Made by a program: the position numbers and the translations under genes. DNA of 64,000 bases from Pseudomonas turukhanskensis (GTDB taxonomy: Bacteria > Pseudomonadota > Gammaproteobacteria > Pseudomonadales > Pseudomonadaceae): contig NZ_BSFN01000001.1 of NCBI RefSeq assembly GCF_027922365.1, positions 633,671 to 697,670 on the forward strand. Direction: 5' to 3'. A model generated the notes under the pieces. That model saw only the letters and a program-made list of their open reading frames with translations, was not told the origin of the DNA and ran no database searches. Shown here piece after piece: positions 8,943 to 17,576 of the stretch (the stretch's first letter is position 1; each line of letters begins with the position of its first letter).

Positions 8943-9485
8943 GTGGCAATTCGTAAATACCAAGGCACCACACCGACGCTCGGCAACAAGGTGTTTGTCG
9001 ACGCCACCGCCGTGGTCATCGGCGATGTGGTGCTGGGCGATGACAGCTCGGTATGGCCGCTGACGGTGATCCGTGGCGATATGCACCGCATCCGTATCGG
9101 CGAGCGCACCAGCGTGCAGGACGGCAGCGTGCTCCATATCACCCACACCGGGCCGTTTAACCCCGATGGTTTTCCGTTGCTGATTGGCGATGACGTGACC
9201 ATCGGCCACAAGGTGATGCTGCATGGCTGCACCGTGGGCAACCGTATCCTTATCGGCATGGGCTCGACGGTGATGGACGGCGCGGTGATCGAGGATGAGG
9301 TGATCATCGGCGCCGGCAGCCTGGTGCCGCCGGGGCGGGTGCTGGAAAGCGGCTTTTTGTATGTGGGCAGCCCGGCCAAACAGGCACGCCCGCTAACCGA
9401 GAAGGAGCGGGCGTTTTTTACCTATAGCGCGGCAAACTACGTGCGTTTGAAAGATCAGCACCTGGCCGAAGGATACGATTCGTAG
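8943..9485 (+). CDS. Gamma-class carbonic anhydrase-like hexapeptide protein
   Basis: A 180-residue left-handed beta-helix protein of the YrdA/CaiE-like gamma carbonic anhydrase family. Hexapeptide repeats run from about residue 15 to 150 (VVIGDVVLGDDSSVWPLTVI, EDEVIIGAGSLVPPG). Candidate zinc His residues are in SVLHITHTG and TIGHKVMLHG. The start is GTG at 8943. It is divergent from prlC, 115 bases apart, a pairing also found in P. aeruginosa. Its TAG stop is provided by the left end of the repeat that begins at 9481. Confidence 0.9.
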   Translation: MAIRKYQGTTPTLGNKVFVDATAVVIGDVVLGDDSSVWPLTVIRGDMHRIRIGERTSVQDGSVLHITHTGPFNPDGFPLLIGDDVTIGHKVMLHGCTVGNRILIGMGSTVMDGAVIEDEVIIGAGSLVPPGRVLESGFLYVGSPAKQARPLTEKERAFFTYSAANYVRLKDQHLAEGYDS

Positions 9486-9579
9486 GGCGAATATCCCGTT
9501 GGGATATCCGCCGCTAATACCACGGACTTACAACGTAGATCGCAATGGCCGATACCCGCGAGCGGGTATTCGCCCTACG
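9481..9579. repeat. CGTAGGGCGAATA palindromic element, copy 1
   Basis: A 99-base element whose outer ends are inverted copies: CGTAGGGCGAATATCCC on the left and GGGTATTCGCCCTACG on the right, with a subsidiary hairpin in the left arm. The TAG of the left end is the stop codon of the upstream carbonic anhydrase gene. A second full copy lies at 15679-15758 and one end at about 53638-53653. Without transposase and at this size it resembles a REP/MITE-like non-autonomous element. Confidence 0.8.
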
Positions 9580-9593
9580 CCCAGATGCGCTGG

Positions 9594-10361
9594 TTACAGA
9601 AACATCCCGCCCGAAGCCTCAATACGCTGGGCATTGATCCAGCGGCTGCCTTCGCTGAACAGCAGGGCAATCGCCGCGCCGATATCGTCCGGCAACCCCA
9701 CGCGGCCCAACGCGGTGTTGCTGGCCACCATGGTATTGAGCGCCGCGTTGTCACGTACCGCACCGCCGCCAAAATCGGTTTCGATGGCGCCCGGAGCAAT
9801 GGTGTTTACGCTGATGCCACGCGCTCCCAGTTCCTTGGCCTGGTAGCGGGTAAGCACTTCAATTCCGCCTTTCATCACCGCGTACGCCGCATAACCCGGC
9901 AGCGCAAAGCGTGCCAGACCGGACGAGACGTTGAGAATGCGCCCGCCATCGGCCAGCAACGGCAGCAGCCGTTGCGTCAGGAAAAATGGGCCTTTGAGGT
10001 GAACGTTCACCAACTGGTCGAACTGCGCTTCGCTGGTTTCGGCAAAACTGGCATGAATGCCCATGCCGGCGTTGTTAAGCAGAAAATCGAAGGTGTCGCG
10101 CTCGAAATGGCTGGTCAGCGCATTTTTCACGTTTTCGGCAAAGGTACCGAAGCTGGCGCTGTCGGCCACATCCAGTTGCAGCATTACGGCGCGGCCGCCG
10201 GCTTCTTCGATCTGGCTTACCAGTGCCTGCGCTTCGTCGCGACGGCTGTGGTAGGTGCCGATGATGTCGACGCCCTGGGCCGCCAGGTGCAGCGCTGCGT
10301 TTTTGCCAAGGCCGCGGCTGGCGCCGGTGATCAGTGCAATTTTACGAGTCATGGTATGCAT
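9594..10361 (-). CDS. Short-chain dehydrogenase/reductase
   Basis: A 255-residue classical SDR with the NAD(P) glycine motif TGASRGLG at 12-19, NNAG at 96-99, the catalytic Ser in SSG at 146-148 and the YxxxK pair Tyr160/Lys164. The C-terminus (GGMFL) and ISVNTIAPGAIETD are typical. Substrate unknown; an Arg near the end of the second strand (TYHSRRDE) favours NADPH. It is divergent from a LysR-type regulator starting at 10474, which is the probable controller. Confidence 0.9.
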   Translation of the reverse strand: MHTMTRKIALITGASRGLGKNAALHLAAQGVDIIGTYHSRRDEAQALVSQIEEAGGRAVMLQLDVADSASFGTFAENVKNALTSHFERDTFDFLLNNAGMGIHASFAETSEAQFDQLVNVHLKGPFFLTQRLLPLLADGGRILNVSSGLARFALPGYAAYAVMKGGIEVLTRYQAKELGARGISVNTIAPGAIETDFGGGAVRDNAALNTMVASNTALGRVGLPDDIGAAIALLFSEGSRWINAQRIEASGGMFL

Positions 10362-10473
10362 CTCCAGAAGGGGCTAGCGGTGAGGTCGAGGCCACTGTAG
10401 GGTTTGGGCATAAGTCGATAAAGACGAAGAATCTGCATAAACCATGCGGATAAACCGAACAGTGGGTGCGGCC

Positions 10474-11376
10474 ATGAACAAGCTCGACCTGTACAAAACC
10501 TTTGCCCGCGTCACCGAGCTGGCGAGTTTTACCCAGGCCAGTGAGAGCCTGGGCTTACCCAAATCCACTGTGTCCGAGCATGTGCGCTTGCTCGAAGACC
10601 TGCTCGGCGCACGCCTGCTGCAACGCACCACGCGCAAGGTGCAAGCGACCCAGGACGGGCTGGTGCTGTACGAGCGCTGCAAAGACATGCTCGACCAGGT
10701 GGACGAATTGGAAAGCCTGTTTCGCCAAGACCAGAGCGTGCTGCGCGGACGCTTGCGTATCGACCTGCCAACCGTGACCGCGCGCGAATACGTGCTGCCG
10801 CACCTGCCGCAATTCAGCGACCTGCACCCGCAAATCGAACTAGAGATCAGCGCCACCGACCGCCGTGTCGACCTGGTGCGCGAAGGCTTTGACTGTGTGA
10901 TGCGCGTTGGCGAATTACCGGACGCCAGCCTGGTGGCCAGGCCGCTCGGAGCGCTGCGTCAGGCCAACTACGCCAGCCCCGCTTACCTTGAACGCTATGG
11001 CACGCCGCGCACGCTGGATGACCTGGCCCACCACCGGCTGGTGCATTACGTCACCACATTCGGCTCACGCTCGGTGGGCTTTGAGTATCAGCAAAACGGC
11101 AAGCGCCACTGCCTGCCCATGGCCGGTACGGTGACGGTGAACAATACCGACTGCTACAACGCCGCCTGCCTGGCCGGCTTCGGCATCGTTCAGGCGCCGG
11201 TCGCCGGCAAGCGCGAAAGCCTGGCACGCGGCGAGTTGGTGGAAGTGTTGCCCGAGTGGGTGCCGGCGCCGATGAACGTCACCCTGCTGTACGCCCACCG
11301 ACGCAATCTGCCGCAGCGGGTGAAGGTGTTTATGGAGTGGTTGGCGGTGACGATGCAGCCGCATTTGAACGCGTGA
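10474..11376 (+). CDS. LysR-family transcriptional regulator
   Basis: A 300-residue LTTR. The N-terminal winged helix-turn-helix (LYKTFARVTELASFTQASES, LPKSTVSEHVRLLEDLLGAR) is followed by a two-lobe effector domain with VDLVREGFDCVMRVGELPD typical of the AaeR/CrgA-like subgroup. The ATG at 10474 is chosen because the family begins MNKLDL; an in-frame ATG at 10444 would add ten residues with no extra support. It is divergent from the SDR gene and probably regulates it. Confidence 0.9.
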   Translation: MNKLDLYKTFARVTELASFTQASESLGLPKSTVSEHVRLLEDLLGARLLQRTTRKVQATQDGLVLYERCKDMLDQVDELESLFRQDQSVLRGRLRIDLPTVTAREYVLPHLPQFSDLHPQIELEISATDRRVDLVREGFDCVMRVGELPDASLVARPLGALRQANYASPAYLERYGTPRTLDDLAHHRLVHYVTTFGSRSVGFEYQQNGKRHCLPMAGTVTVNNTDCYNAACLAGFGIVQAPVAGKRESLARGELVEVLPEWVPAPMNVTLLYAHRRNLPQRVKVFMEWLAVTMQPHLNA

Positions 11377-11380
11377 ACCT

Positions 11381-11416
11381 ACTCCGTCGTCCCGGACTGT
11401 GCGGGGACGACGGAGT
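11381..11416. terminator. Long palindrome after the LysR gene
   Basis: ACTCCGTCGTCCC at 11381 pairs perfectly with GGGACGACGGAGT ending at 11416 across a loop of about ten bases, a stem of 13 base pairs located 5 bases after the LysR stop. No T-run follows, so it is either a weak or Rho-assisted terminator or a decayed member of the GTCGTCCCCGC repeat family found elsewhere in the window. Confidence 0.5.
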
Positions 11417-11462
11417 TAAGGCGAGTTATCATGGCGCCCCCGGCAATCAGGGCGCTTTGTCC

Positions 11463-12110
11463 ATGCACCAGCAAACCATTCTCTTCGACCTCGACGGCAC
11501 CCTCACCGACCCGCGTGAAGGCATCACCCGCTCCATTCAATTTGCACTGGCCCAGCTAGGCATCGACGAACCCGACCTGACCAAGCTCGAACACTTTATC
11601 GGCCCGCCGCTGTTGCAGGCCTTTATGCAGTTCTACGCGTTCGACGAGGCCAAGGCCTGGCAAGCCGTGAACTTCTACCGTGAACGCTTCAAGGTCACCG
11701 GCCTGTACGAAAACCTGGTGTTCGAAGGCGTGGGCGAACTGCTCGGCAGCCTTAACGCCCAAGGCCGCACGCTGTATATCGCCACATCAAAGCCCCACGT
11801 GTTCGCCCGCGAAATTGCCCGACATTTTGATTTCGCCAAACACTTCAAAGTGATCTACGGCAGCGAGCTGGACGGCACCCGCACCAACAAGGTGGAGCTG
11901 ATTGCTCACCTGATCGAGCAGGAGCGCCTGGACCCGGCGCAGACCCTGATGATCGGCGACCGCAAACACGATTTGATCGGCGCGCGCAGCAATGGCTTGG
12001 AGTCGGTGGCGGTGGGGTATGGCTTTGGCAGCGAAGAAGAGATTCTGGCCGAAAGCCCGACCTATCACTTCCGCACCCTGGCCGAGTTGCACGCGGCGTT
12101 TCAGGGCTGA
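11463..12110 (+). CDS. HAD-superfamily phosphatase, Gph/PA0065-like
   Basis: A 215-residue haloacid dehalogenase-type hydrolase. Motif I is FDLDGT with Asp9 and Asp11, motif II TSKP, a motif III Lys follows near RTNK, and motif IV is GDRKHD. The helical cap between motifs I and II (about 17-80) makes it similar to phosphoglycolate phosphatases and their relatives, but substrate cannot be read from sequence. The ATG at 11463 directly precedes the conserved N-terminus; the frame is open further upstream within the LysR gene. Its 3' end overlaps the convergent peptidase gene by 10 bases. Confidence 0.88.
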   Translation: MHQQTILFDLDGTLTDPREGITRSIQFALAQLGIDEPDLTKLEHFIGPPLLQAFMQFYAFDEAKAWQAVNFYRERFKVTGLYENLVFEGVGELLGSLNAQGRTLYIATSKPHVFAREIARHFDFAKHFKVIYGSELDGTRTNKVELIAHLIEQERLDPAQTLMIGDRKHDLIGARSNGLESVAVGYGFGSEEEILAESPTYHFRTLAELHAAFQG

Positions 12111-13171
12111 GCGTTTTGCAATCGGGCCAGGCGGGCTTGCCGCTCGGCCTCCGGTAATTCCCCCAGGGTTTTGACCGCTGCATAAAACTGCGGCCAGTCA
12201 CCATTCACCTCACGGAATAACGCGGCAAACGCCGGCTGCCATTGGTCGTACAAACCAAAAGGCAGCAGCTTGGCGTTGTTAAGCGGGCTGTACATCCAGG
12301 CGTCGTAGCGGCCATCGCCCGCCCATTGCGTTGTGCGCAGCACGCGGTATTCGCTGCGCAACCGTTCAAACTCAGCCGCTTTGCCGGTGCGCATGGCCTG
12401 CTCGGATTGGCCGCTGGCATACAGGGCTTGCAGGCGGTCGCGGCTGGCCAATACCAAGGCGCTGAATTGTTCGCGCTGCCGGTCCCGGGCGCCGTCATCG
12501 GCGGCTTTCAGCCCACGGGCGGCACGCCATTGGCGCAGCCCCTGGGTTTCGACAAAGCTGGCGTAAGACTCGTTGAAAGCGGTGTCGCCCGGCAGGTAGA
12601 ACTGCTGGTGCGCCAGCTCGTGGAAGATCACCGACACCCAGCGCTGATCGTCCCAGCGCAGCATGGTGTTAAGCAGCGGGTCGGCAAACCAGCCCAGGGT
12701 GGAATAGGCCTCGATGCCGGCCACATAGGTGTCCAAGCCATCCTGTTTGAGCACGGCTGCGGCGCCACGGGCGCGGTTCTGGTCGTAGAAGCCGCGGTAG
12801 GCCACACAGCCGGCAATGGGAAAGCAATGGGTTTGCGGCTCCAGTGAAAACTCAGGCGTGGCAAAGACGTTCCACACCACATACGGCCGGCCGAGGTCTG
12901 CATACAGGCGATAGCTCTGGTTATCCGGCAGGCTGAGTTCGCGGCTGGCGAAAGTGCGGGCGTCTTCGGCCAGGGTCAGGCGTTGGCGCAACTGCGGGTC
13001 CAGATTGGGCTTGGCCAGTAAAGTGCTGATGGGTTCGCGTCGGCTCAGCAAATCGACCTGGCCGGTGAGCAATTGCGTGTAATAGCTGCAACCGTTCAGC
13101 AGCAAAACCAGGGGTAGCGGAACCCAGCGCCAGCGCGGCAGGTCGAGTAACCAGGATAAGCAGGGCGGCAT
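12101..13171 (-). CDS. Predicted lipoprotein aminopeptidase (DUF2265 family)
   Basis: A 356-residue protein annotated in relatives as a predicted aminopeptidase. An N-terminal lipoprotein signal (LPLVLLLNGC lipobox, Cys about residue 28) would anchor it in the envelope. The metallopeptidase motif HELAHQ lies near residue 190, followed by NESYASFVETQG, where the Glu is a likely third zinc ligand. The ATG at 13171 is chosen because it yields the signal peptide; the frame is open about 43 codons further. The gene overlaps the HAD phosphatase tail to tail. Confidence 0.82.
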   Translation of the reverse strand: MPPCLSWLLDLPRWRWVPLPLVLLLNGCSYYTQLLTGQVDLLSRREPISTLLAKPNLDPQLRQRLTLAEDARTFASRELSLPDNQSYRLYADLGRPYVVWNVFATPEFSLEPQTHCFPIAGCVAYRGFYDQNRARGAAAVLKQDGLDTYVAGIEAYSTLGWFADPLLNTMLRWDDQRWVSVIFHELAHQQFYLPGDTAFNESYASFVETQGLRQWRAARGLKAADDGARDRQREQFSALVLASRDRLQALYASGQSEQAMRTGKAAEFERLRSEYRVLRTTQWAGDGRYDAWMYSPLNNAKLLPFGLYDQWQPAFAALFREVNGDWPQFYAAVKTLGELPEAERQARLARLQNAQP

Positions 13172-13290
13172 TGGCGATCCGGTGAGGGCTAAAGGGCGGC
13201 GACACGCTGCCGCAAAACCTACCCCATCGTGCTTCGGCGCTCCAGCCAGCCTTGCGCAATAGCTATAAAAACAGACCACGGAGCCCGACC

Positions 13291-13716
13291 ATGCGCCCAT
13301 TTCTACTCGCCGCCTGCCTGCTCACGCTGGGTGGCTGCGCCATGATGCCCACTCCCGACCCAACTCAGGCCTGGGTGGATTTGCATACCAGCGAAGCCAA
13401 TACCCTGCAGGCTGCCAAAGTGGACACCAGCGCGCTCGATGACGACCGCTATTTTCAGGTGACGCCGGGTCAGCACGAGCTGCACATGTTCCTGCAATTT
13501 AACGTGGCGCCCACCAATATCGGCCCCGATAGCCAGGGCCTGGAACGCACCTGCGTACTCAAGCTCGCCTACCCCGAATTCGCCGCCGGCCAACGCTACA
13601 ACCTGGTGGCTGGCAGTATCGGCTTTCGCCCGTGGGCCAAGCTCTATGACCAGCAGAATCAATTGTTGGCGCGCGCCAAAGAAGGCCGTTGCGGCGAGGT
13701 GGGAATGACACCATGA
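13291..13716 (+). CDS. Small envelope lipoprotein, tandem paralogue 1
   Basis: A 141-residue predicted lipoprotein with signal MRPFLLAACLLTLGGC and mature Cys16. The body shares with the next gene the pattern TQAW(V/I)(D/E)L, an RYFQVTPGxHEL-type motif, an internal Cys in TCxLK, and AGQRYxL before W-x-x-LY. No known function. SD-like CACGGAG precedes the ATG. The next gene follows with an ATGA overlap possibility or 29 bases later, so the two are likely cotranscribed. Confidence 0.75.
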   Translation: MRPFLLAACLLTLGGCAMMPTPDPTQAWVDLHTSEANTLQAAKVDTSALDDDRYFQVTPGQHELHMFLQFNVAPTNIGPDSQGLERTCVLKLAYPEFAAGQRYNLVAGSIGFRPWAKLYDQQNQLLARAKEGRCGEVGMTP

Positions 13717-13745
13717 TTCCTGCATACCGTCCGGATGAGATCGCC

Positions 13746-14162
13746 ATGCGCCTGCTGCCCATTCTGTTCTGCGCCCTGCCCCTGACTGCCTGCGCCGCCG
13801 CATTGCCCGAGGCTGATGCGACCCAGGCGTGGATTGAGCTGTACAGCACGCCGGGCAATAGCCTGATGGCGCAGAAACTGGACGGCAAAAAAGTCAGTGA
13901 TGGCCGTTTTTTCCAGGTAACACCCGGTAGCCACGAGTTGCGTGCGCGGTTTCAGTTCGATGTGGATAACGGCGGGGGCGGCGGCACCATGGGCAACCCA
14001 CGGCAGATCACCTGCCACCTCAAGGTGAAGTACGACTTTGTCGCCGGCCAGCGCTATCGCCTGGAAGCACGGCCGGTGGCCATGAGCACCCAGGCCTGGT
14101 TGTACGGTACACCGCGCAAGGCGCTCAAGCAGGTGACTGTGGAGAAGTGCGGGCCGTTGTAA
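13746..14162 (+). CDS. Small envelope lipoprotein, tandem paralogue 2
   Basis: A 138-residue predicted lipoprotein (MRLLPILFCALPLTAC, Cys16) paralogous to its upstream neighbour: TQAWIELYSTPGNSLMAQKL, RFFQVTPGSHELRARFQF and FVAGQRYRLEA align with it, plus a paired Cys in ITCHLK and VEKCG. An alternative ATG at 13713 overlaps the preceding stop as ATGA, but starting at 13746 gives a proper signal peptide and a GGATGA Shine-Dalgarno. A GGGGG linker is absent from the paralogue. Function unknown. Confidence 0.75.
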   Translation: MRLLPILFCALPLTACAAALPEADATQAWIELYSTPGNSLMAQKLDGKKVSDGRFFQVTPGSHELRARFQFDVDNGGGGGTMGNPRQITCHLKVKYDFVAGQRYRLEARPVAMSTQAWLYGTPRKALKQVTVEKCGPL

Positions 14163-14177
14163 CGGGGGCGCCATTTC

Positions 14178-14260
14178 TGTAGGAGCGACCTTGGTCGCGA
14201 ACCCTGCAAACGGCGCTCAGAAATTTTGTTTTCAGGGTTCGCCAGCAAGCTGGCTCTTAC
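14178..14260. repeat. REPIN-type hairpin, copy 1
   Basis: Inverted REP arms: TGTAGGAGCGACCTTGGTCG on the left and the opposite form ending GCTGGCTCTTAC on the right, with GAACCCT and its inverse AGGGTTC forming the inner stem and a loop of about 25 bases. This is the common Pseudomonas GTAGGAGCGAGCTTGCTCGCGAA family. A closely related copy lies at 24280-24360. It separates the lipoprotein pair from the antiporter gene. Confidence 0.85.
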
Positions 14261-14347
14261 GGGCTGAACCATATCGGCTGCAAGCGCCTCGAAACCTAGA
14301 GCGCGCGCTGTCACCCCGACCCGCCATGCACCTGGGAGCGAGCCCAT

Positions 14348-15682
14348 ATGAGCTTTCTGCACTGGATGGCGGTGCTTGGCAGCATTTTGCTGATTCTCAC
14401 CCTGGCCTCGGCCTATCTGCGTTGGTTACCCGTTACCACCTCCACGCTTTATCTGGCATTCGGCCTGGCCATCGGCCCGCTGGGGCTTGGGTTGTGGCAC
14501 ATGAATTTCATCGAGGTGGCCGACTGGCTCGAACACCTCACTGAAATTGCCGTGCTGTTTTCCCTGTTCAGTGGCGGCATGAAATTGCGCCTGGGTTTTG
14601 CCGACCCGGCATGGCGCAGCGCCTATTTGCTGGCCGGCCCTGTGATGCTGGCGTGCATTGCCGGGGTGGCGCTGGTGGCGCATTACGGCCTGGGGCTTAG
14701 TGTTGGGCTATCGATGCTGATTGGTGCCGTGCTGGCGCCTACCGACCCAGTACTGGCTAGCCTGGTGCAGGTAAACCACGCCGGGGACTTTGACCGCATG
14801 CGCTACGGCCTGTCCGGCGAAGCGGGGTTCAACGATGGGGTGGCGTTTCCCTTTGTGTTCTTCGCCTTGTTATGGATTCAGCACGACGGCACTGGCGGGC
14901 AGTGGCTGAGCGGCTGGGCCACGCAGCGTTTGCTGTGGGCCATTCCGGCCGGCTTGCTGATCGGCTTTCTGCTGGGGCGCGGGGTAGGGCGGCTGGCCAT
15001 CTACTTGCGCACCCGCCACCGTGATGCAGCCATCTCCCCCAACGACTTTCTCGCCATGGCGCTGATCGCCCTGTCGTATTGGCTGGCCGAAACGGTCGGC
15101 GCGCTGGGCTTTCTGGCCGCGTTTGCAGCTGGCATCGGCCTGCGCCATGCCGAAGTCGACTCATCGGATAACTCCAGTGTACCGGCCGAGGAAGTGGCGT
15201 CGGCCCTTCCCAAGGACGGCGGCAGCCTGGATCAGGTCAAGGAACAGGTCAGCGATACTAGCGAGCCGAAGGTGGTGGCCGGCTTGCTGATTGGCGAGAT
15301 TCTGTCATTTGGCGACATCGTCGAACGGGTGCTGGAAGTGCTGCTGGTGACCCTGCTCGGCGCGCTGCTGGCCTTTCACTGGGACTGGCGCGCGGTGCCC
15401 CTGGGGCTGGCGCTGTTCTGCATTATTCGGCCACTGAGCGTGGTGGCGATCGTGCGCGGCAATGCCCTGTGTGAACGGCAGCGCTGGCTGATGGGGTGGT
15501 TCGGGATTCGCGGCATCGGCAGTTTGTATTACCTGGCCTATGTGCTTAACCACGGCCTGGAAGGCGAGGCGGCGCAGGAGGCGATTGGCCTGACATTGTC
15601 GGTGGTGGCGTTGAGCATTGCGGTGCACGGGCTGACGACGCAGCCGTTGTTGGACAGGTATGAGCGCAATAAAGCGGCGTAG
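14348..15682 (+). CDS. Cation:proton antiporter, CPA1 (NhaP-like)
   Basis: A 444-residue inner-membrane antiporter with about 12 hydrophobic segments. Family motifs include APTDPVLAS near 135, with the membrane Asp, and GEAGFNDGVAFPF near 160, the ND pair characteristic of the CPA1/NhaP group, which exchanges Na+ or K+ for H+. A hydrophilic stretch at about 275-305 rich in Ser, Asp and Lys interrupts the membrane core and is probably a cytoplasmic loop. The ATG at 14348 follows GGGAGCGAG. The TAG stop at 15680-15682 belongs to the repeat that starts at 15679. Confidence 0.88.
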   Translation: MSFLHWMAVLGSILLILTLASAYLRWLPVTTSTLYLAFGLAIGPLGLGLWHMNFIEVADWLEHLTEIAVLFSLFSGGMKLRLGFADPAWRSAYLLAGPVMLACIAGVALVAHYGLGLSVGLSMLIGAVLAPTDPVLASLVQVNHAGDFDRMRYGLSGEAGFNDGVAFPFVFFALLWIQHDGTGGQWLSGWATQRLLWAIPAGLLIGFLLGRGVGRLAIYLRTRHRDAAISPNDFLAMALIALSYWLAETVGALGFLAAFAAGIGLRHAEVDSSDNSSVPAEEVASALPKDGGSLDQVKEQVSDTSEPKVVAGLLIGEILSFGDIVERVLEVLLVTLLGALLAFHWDWRAVPLGLALFCIIRPLSVVAIVRGNALCERQRWLMGWFGIRGIGSLYYLAYVLNHGLEGEAAQEAIGLTLSVVALSIAVHGLTTQPLLDRYERNKAA

Positions 15683-15758
15683 GGCGAATATCGCGCAAAG
15701 CGCTATCCGCCGCACACCCGGTATCGGCGGATATCCGCGATGCGGATATTCGCCCTAC
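15679..15758. repeat. CGTAGGGCGAATA palindromic element, copy 2
   Basis: Outer inverted ends CGTAGGGCGAATATCGC and GCGGATATTCGCCCTAC, with internal CGCAAAGCG and CGCGATGCG hairpins. The left TAG is the stop of the antiporter gene. The right end, read on the minus strand, gives an in-frame TAG two codons after the TAA stop of the OsmC gene (TAA CTG TAG). It lies between two convergent genes. Confidence 0.8.
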
Positions 15759-15760
15759 AG

Positions 15761-16186
15761 TTAGTTTTCGAGCGTGGCTTCCAGGGTGATCTCTGCATTC
15801 AACACCTTGGAAACCGGGCAACCGGTCTTAGCGCTTTCCACCGCTTTTTCGAACGCCTCGCGGTCGGCGCCGGGAATCTTGGCGCTGAGTTTGAGGTGCA
15901 CGGCAGTGATGGCGAAGCCGCCGTCGGCTTTGTCGAGGGTGACTTCGGCCTGGGTGTCGATGCTTTCGGCCGTCATGCCGGCGTCACCGAGTTCCTTGGA
16001 CAAGGCCATGGAAAAACACCCGGCATGGGCGGCGCCAATCAGTTCTTCCGGGTTGGTGCCGGGCTTGTCTTCAAAACGGGTGTTAAAGCCGTAGGGGCTC
16101 TGGCTCAACACGCCGCTCTGGGTGGAGATGGTGCCTTTGCCGTCTTTGATGCCGCCTTGCCAGTGGGCCGATGCTGTCTTTTTCAT
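15761..16186 (-). CDS. OsmC-family peroxiredoxin
   Basis: A 141-residue OsmC-type thiol peroxidase. The two redox cysteines are Cys57 in HAGCFSMAL and Cys123 in KTGCPVSKVL, and the start KKTASAHWQGGIKDGKG matches OsmC rather than Ohr. These cytosolic proteins reduce organic hydroperoxides and are induced by osmotic or stationary-phase stress in relatives. A clear AAGGAGAACTCAG sequence precedes the ATG. The gene stands alone in the minus direction, 74 bases from the next upstream gene. Confidence 0.92.
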   Translation of the reverse strand: MKKTASAHWQGGIKDGKGTISTQSGVLSQSPYGFNTRFEDKPGTNPEELIGAAHAGCFSMALSKELGDAGMTAESIDTQAEVTLDKADGGFAITAVHLKLSAKIPGADREAFEKAVESAKTGCPVSKVLNAEITLEATLEN

Positions 16187-16260
16187 CTGAGTTCTCCTTG
16201 CCGTTGGGTATAGGGTTCAGAGGCACTGGCGCGGCAGTCGTTCGCTTTTTTTACCGGTGC

Positions 16261-17256
16261 TTAGCGCAAGTTGGCCAACACCTCGTAGGAATGCAGGCGG
16301 TCGACGAAGTCGTACATGTCACTGGTGAAAATCAGCTCGTCGGCATCGGTCTGTTCCAGCAGTTGATTGATATGGCTGCGGATCGTCTCCGGCCCGCCCA
16401 CCATCGCCAAGCCGAAGAACTCGCCCACCGCCTGCCGCTCATGGGGCAGCCACAGACCTTCCATGCTTTGCACCGGGGGTTTTTGCACTAGGCTCTGGCC
16501 GCGCAGCAGGGCGAGAATGCGCTGGTAGGCGCTGGTGGCCAGGTACTGCGCCTGCTCGTCGGTGTCGGCAGCCAGCAGCGGCACGCCGAGCATGACGTAG
16601 GGTTTATCCAACACGGCTGACGGCTTGAAGTTGTTGCGGTACACACGGATGGCCTCGTGCATCAGGCGCGGTGCGAAGTGCGAGGCAAAGGCGTAAGGCA
16701 AGCCGCGCTGGCCTGCCAATTGGGCGCTGAACAGGCTGGAACCGAGCAGCCAGATCGGCACTGCGGTGCCGGCGCCGGGCATGGCAATTACCCGTTGGTT
16801 ACGCTGCAGCGGGCCGAGGTAGGTTTGCAACTCGGTCAGGTCTTCGGGGAAATCATCGGCGCTGCCGGAGCGCTCACGGCGCAGCGCGTGGGCCGTGTAC
16901 TGATCGGCGCCGGGCGCGCGGCCCAGGCCCAGGTCGATACGGCCGGGGTACAGAGTGGCCAGAGTGCCGAACTGCTCGGCAATCACCAGCGGCGCATGGT
17001 TAGGCAGCATTACGCCACCGGCGCCCAGGCGAATGCTGCTGGTGCCGGCCGCCAGATAACCGATCAGCACCGAGGTAGCGGAACTGGCGATGCCGTCCAT
17101 GTTGTGGTGTTCGGCCACCCAGAAGCGGGTGAACCCCAGTTTTTCTGCATGCTGCGCCAACGCCAGGGAATTGCGCAGCGCCTGCTGCGGGCCGCCATCG
17201 GCGCGGATGGGGGCGAGGTCGAGAACGGAAATTTTGATGTCGGAAACGGTTTTCAT
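16261..17256 (-). CDS. LLM-class flavin-dependent oxidoreductase
   Basis: A 331-residue luciferase-like monooxygenase fold protein. Motifs include [20 protein letters not shown] near 40, the conserved [20 protein letters not shown] near 76-95 and [16 protein letters not shown] near 105. These match the YhbW-type FMN-dependent group whose substrates are mostly unknown. The C-terminal [20 protein letters not shown] is also typical. No oxidoreductase partner is adjacent. The upstream region carries half of the GATCTCCTGG-type repeat. Confidence 0.87.
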   Translation of the reverse strand: MKTVSDIKISVLDLAPIRADGGPQQALRNSLALAQHAEKLGFTRFWVAEHHNMDGIASSATSVLIGYLAAGTSSIRLGAGGVMLPNHAPLVIAEQFGTLATLYPGRIDLGLGRAPGADQYTAHALRRERSGSADDFPEDLTELQTYLGPLQRNQRVIAMPGAGTAVPIWLLGSSLFSAQLAGQRGLPYAFASHFAPRLMHEAIRVYRNNFKPSAVLDKPYVMLGVPLLAADTDEQAQYLATSAYQRILALLRGQSLVQKPPVQSMEGLWLPHERQAVGEFFGLAMVGGPETIRSHINQLLEQTDADELIFTSDMYDFVDRLHSYEVLANLR

Positions 17257-17576
17257 GATTGCACTCCGGGCGCGATTTCCTGGTCGTCGGCCATACAGCG
17301 TCGTAATACCCGACTATTTCAGTGGGGCTTACTGTACTGCGCGGTCACCCTTAAGGCAAATTCTTAGCTTTTGCGATCTCGGCATCTCATAGATCCAGAG
17401 CGAGCGAGCTAGAGCGGAGCAAGGCGAAAACGGCTTTTGAAGCGCAGTTGGCTGTAGCCAATGAGCATTCAAAAGCCTTTTTCAACGCAGCCCCGCCGAC
17501 GCGCAGCCGCTCGCTACGTCACACCCAATAAAAAACCGGCGCCACTGGGCGCCGGTTCGATAGTGCCTAGGCGCGG
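17257..17576. other. 320-base intergenic region with repeats and a terminator
   Basis: No gene seen. It contains the upstream region of the minus-strand oxidoreductase gene, a 29-base segment at 17272-17300 that matches 26585-26613 in 26 positions, a longer interspersed-repeat-like block at about 17396-17520 (AGCGAGCGAGCTAGAGCGG ... TTTTTCAACGCAG), and the intrinsic terminator of the DUF1161 gene at 17528-17557. A shorter relative of the block (AGCGAGCGAC ... TTTTCAACGCCG) appears at about 60049-60096. Confidence 0.5.
17528..17557 (-). terminator. Intrinsic terminator of the DUF1161 gene
   Basis: On the minus strand AACCGGCGCC, loop CAGT, GGCGCCGGTT followed by TTTTATT gives a perfect ten-base-pair stem with a T-run, 20 bases beyond the stop of the DUF1161 gene. 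Confidence 0.88.
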
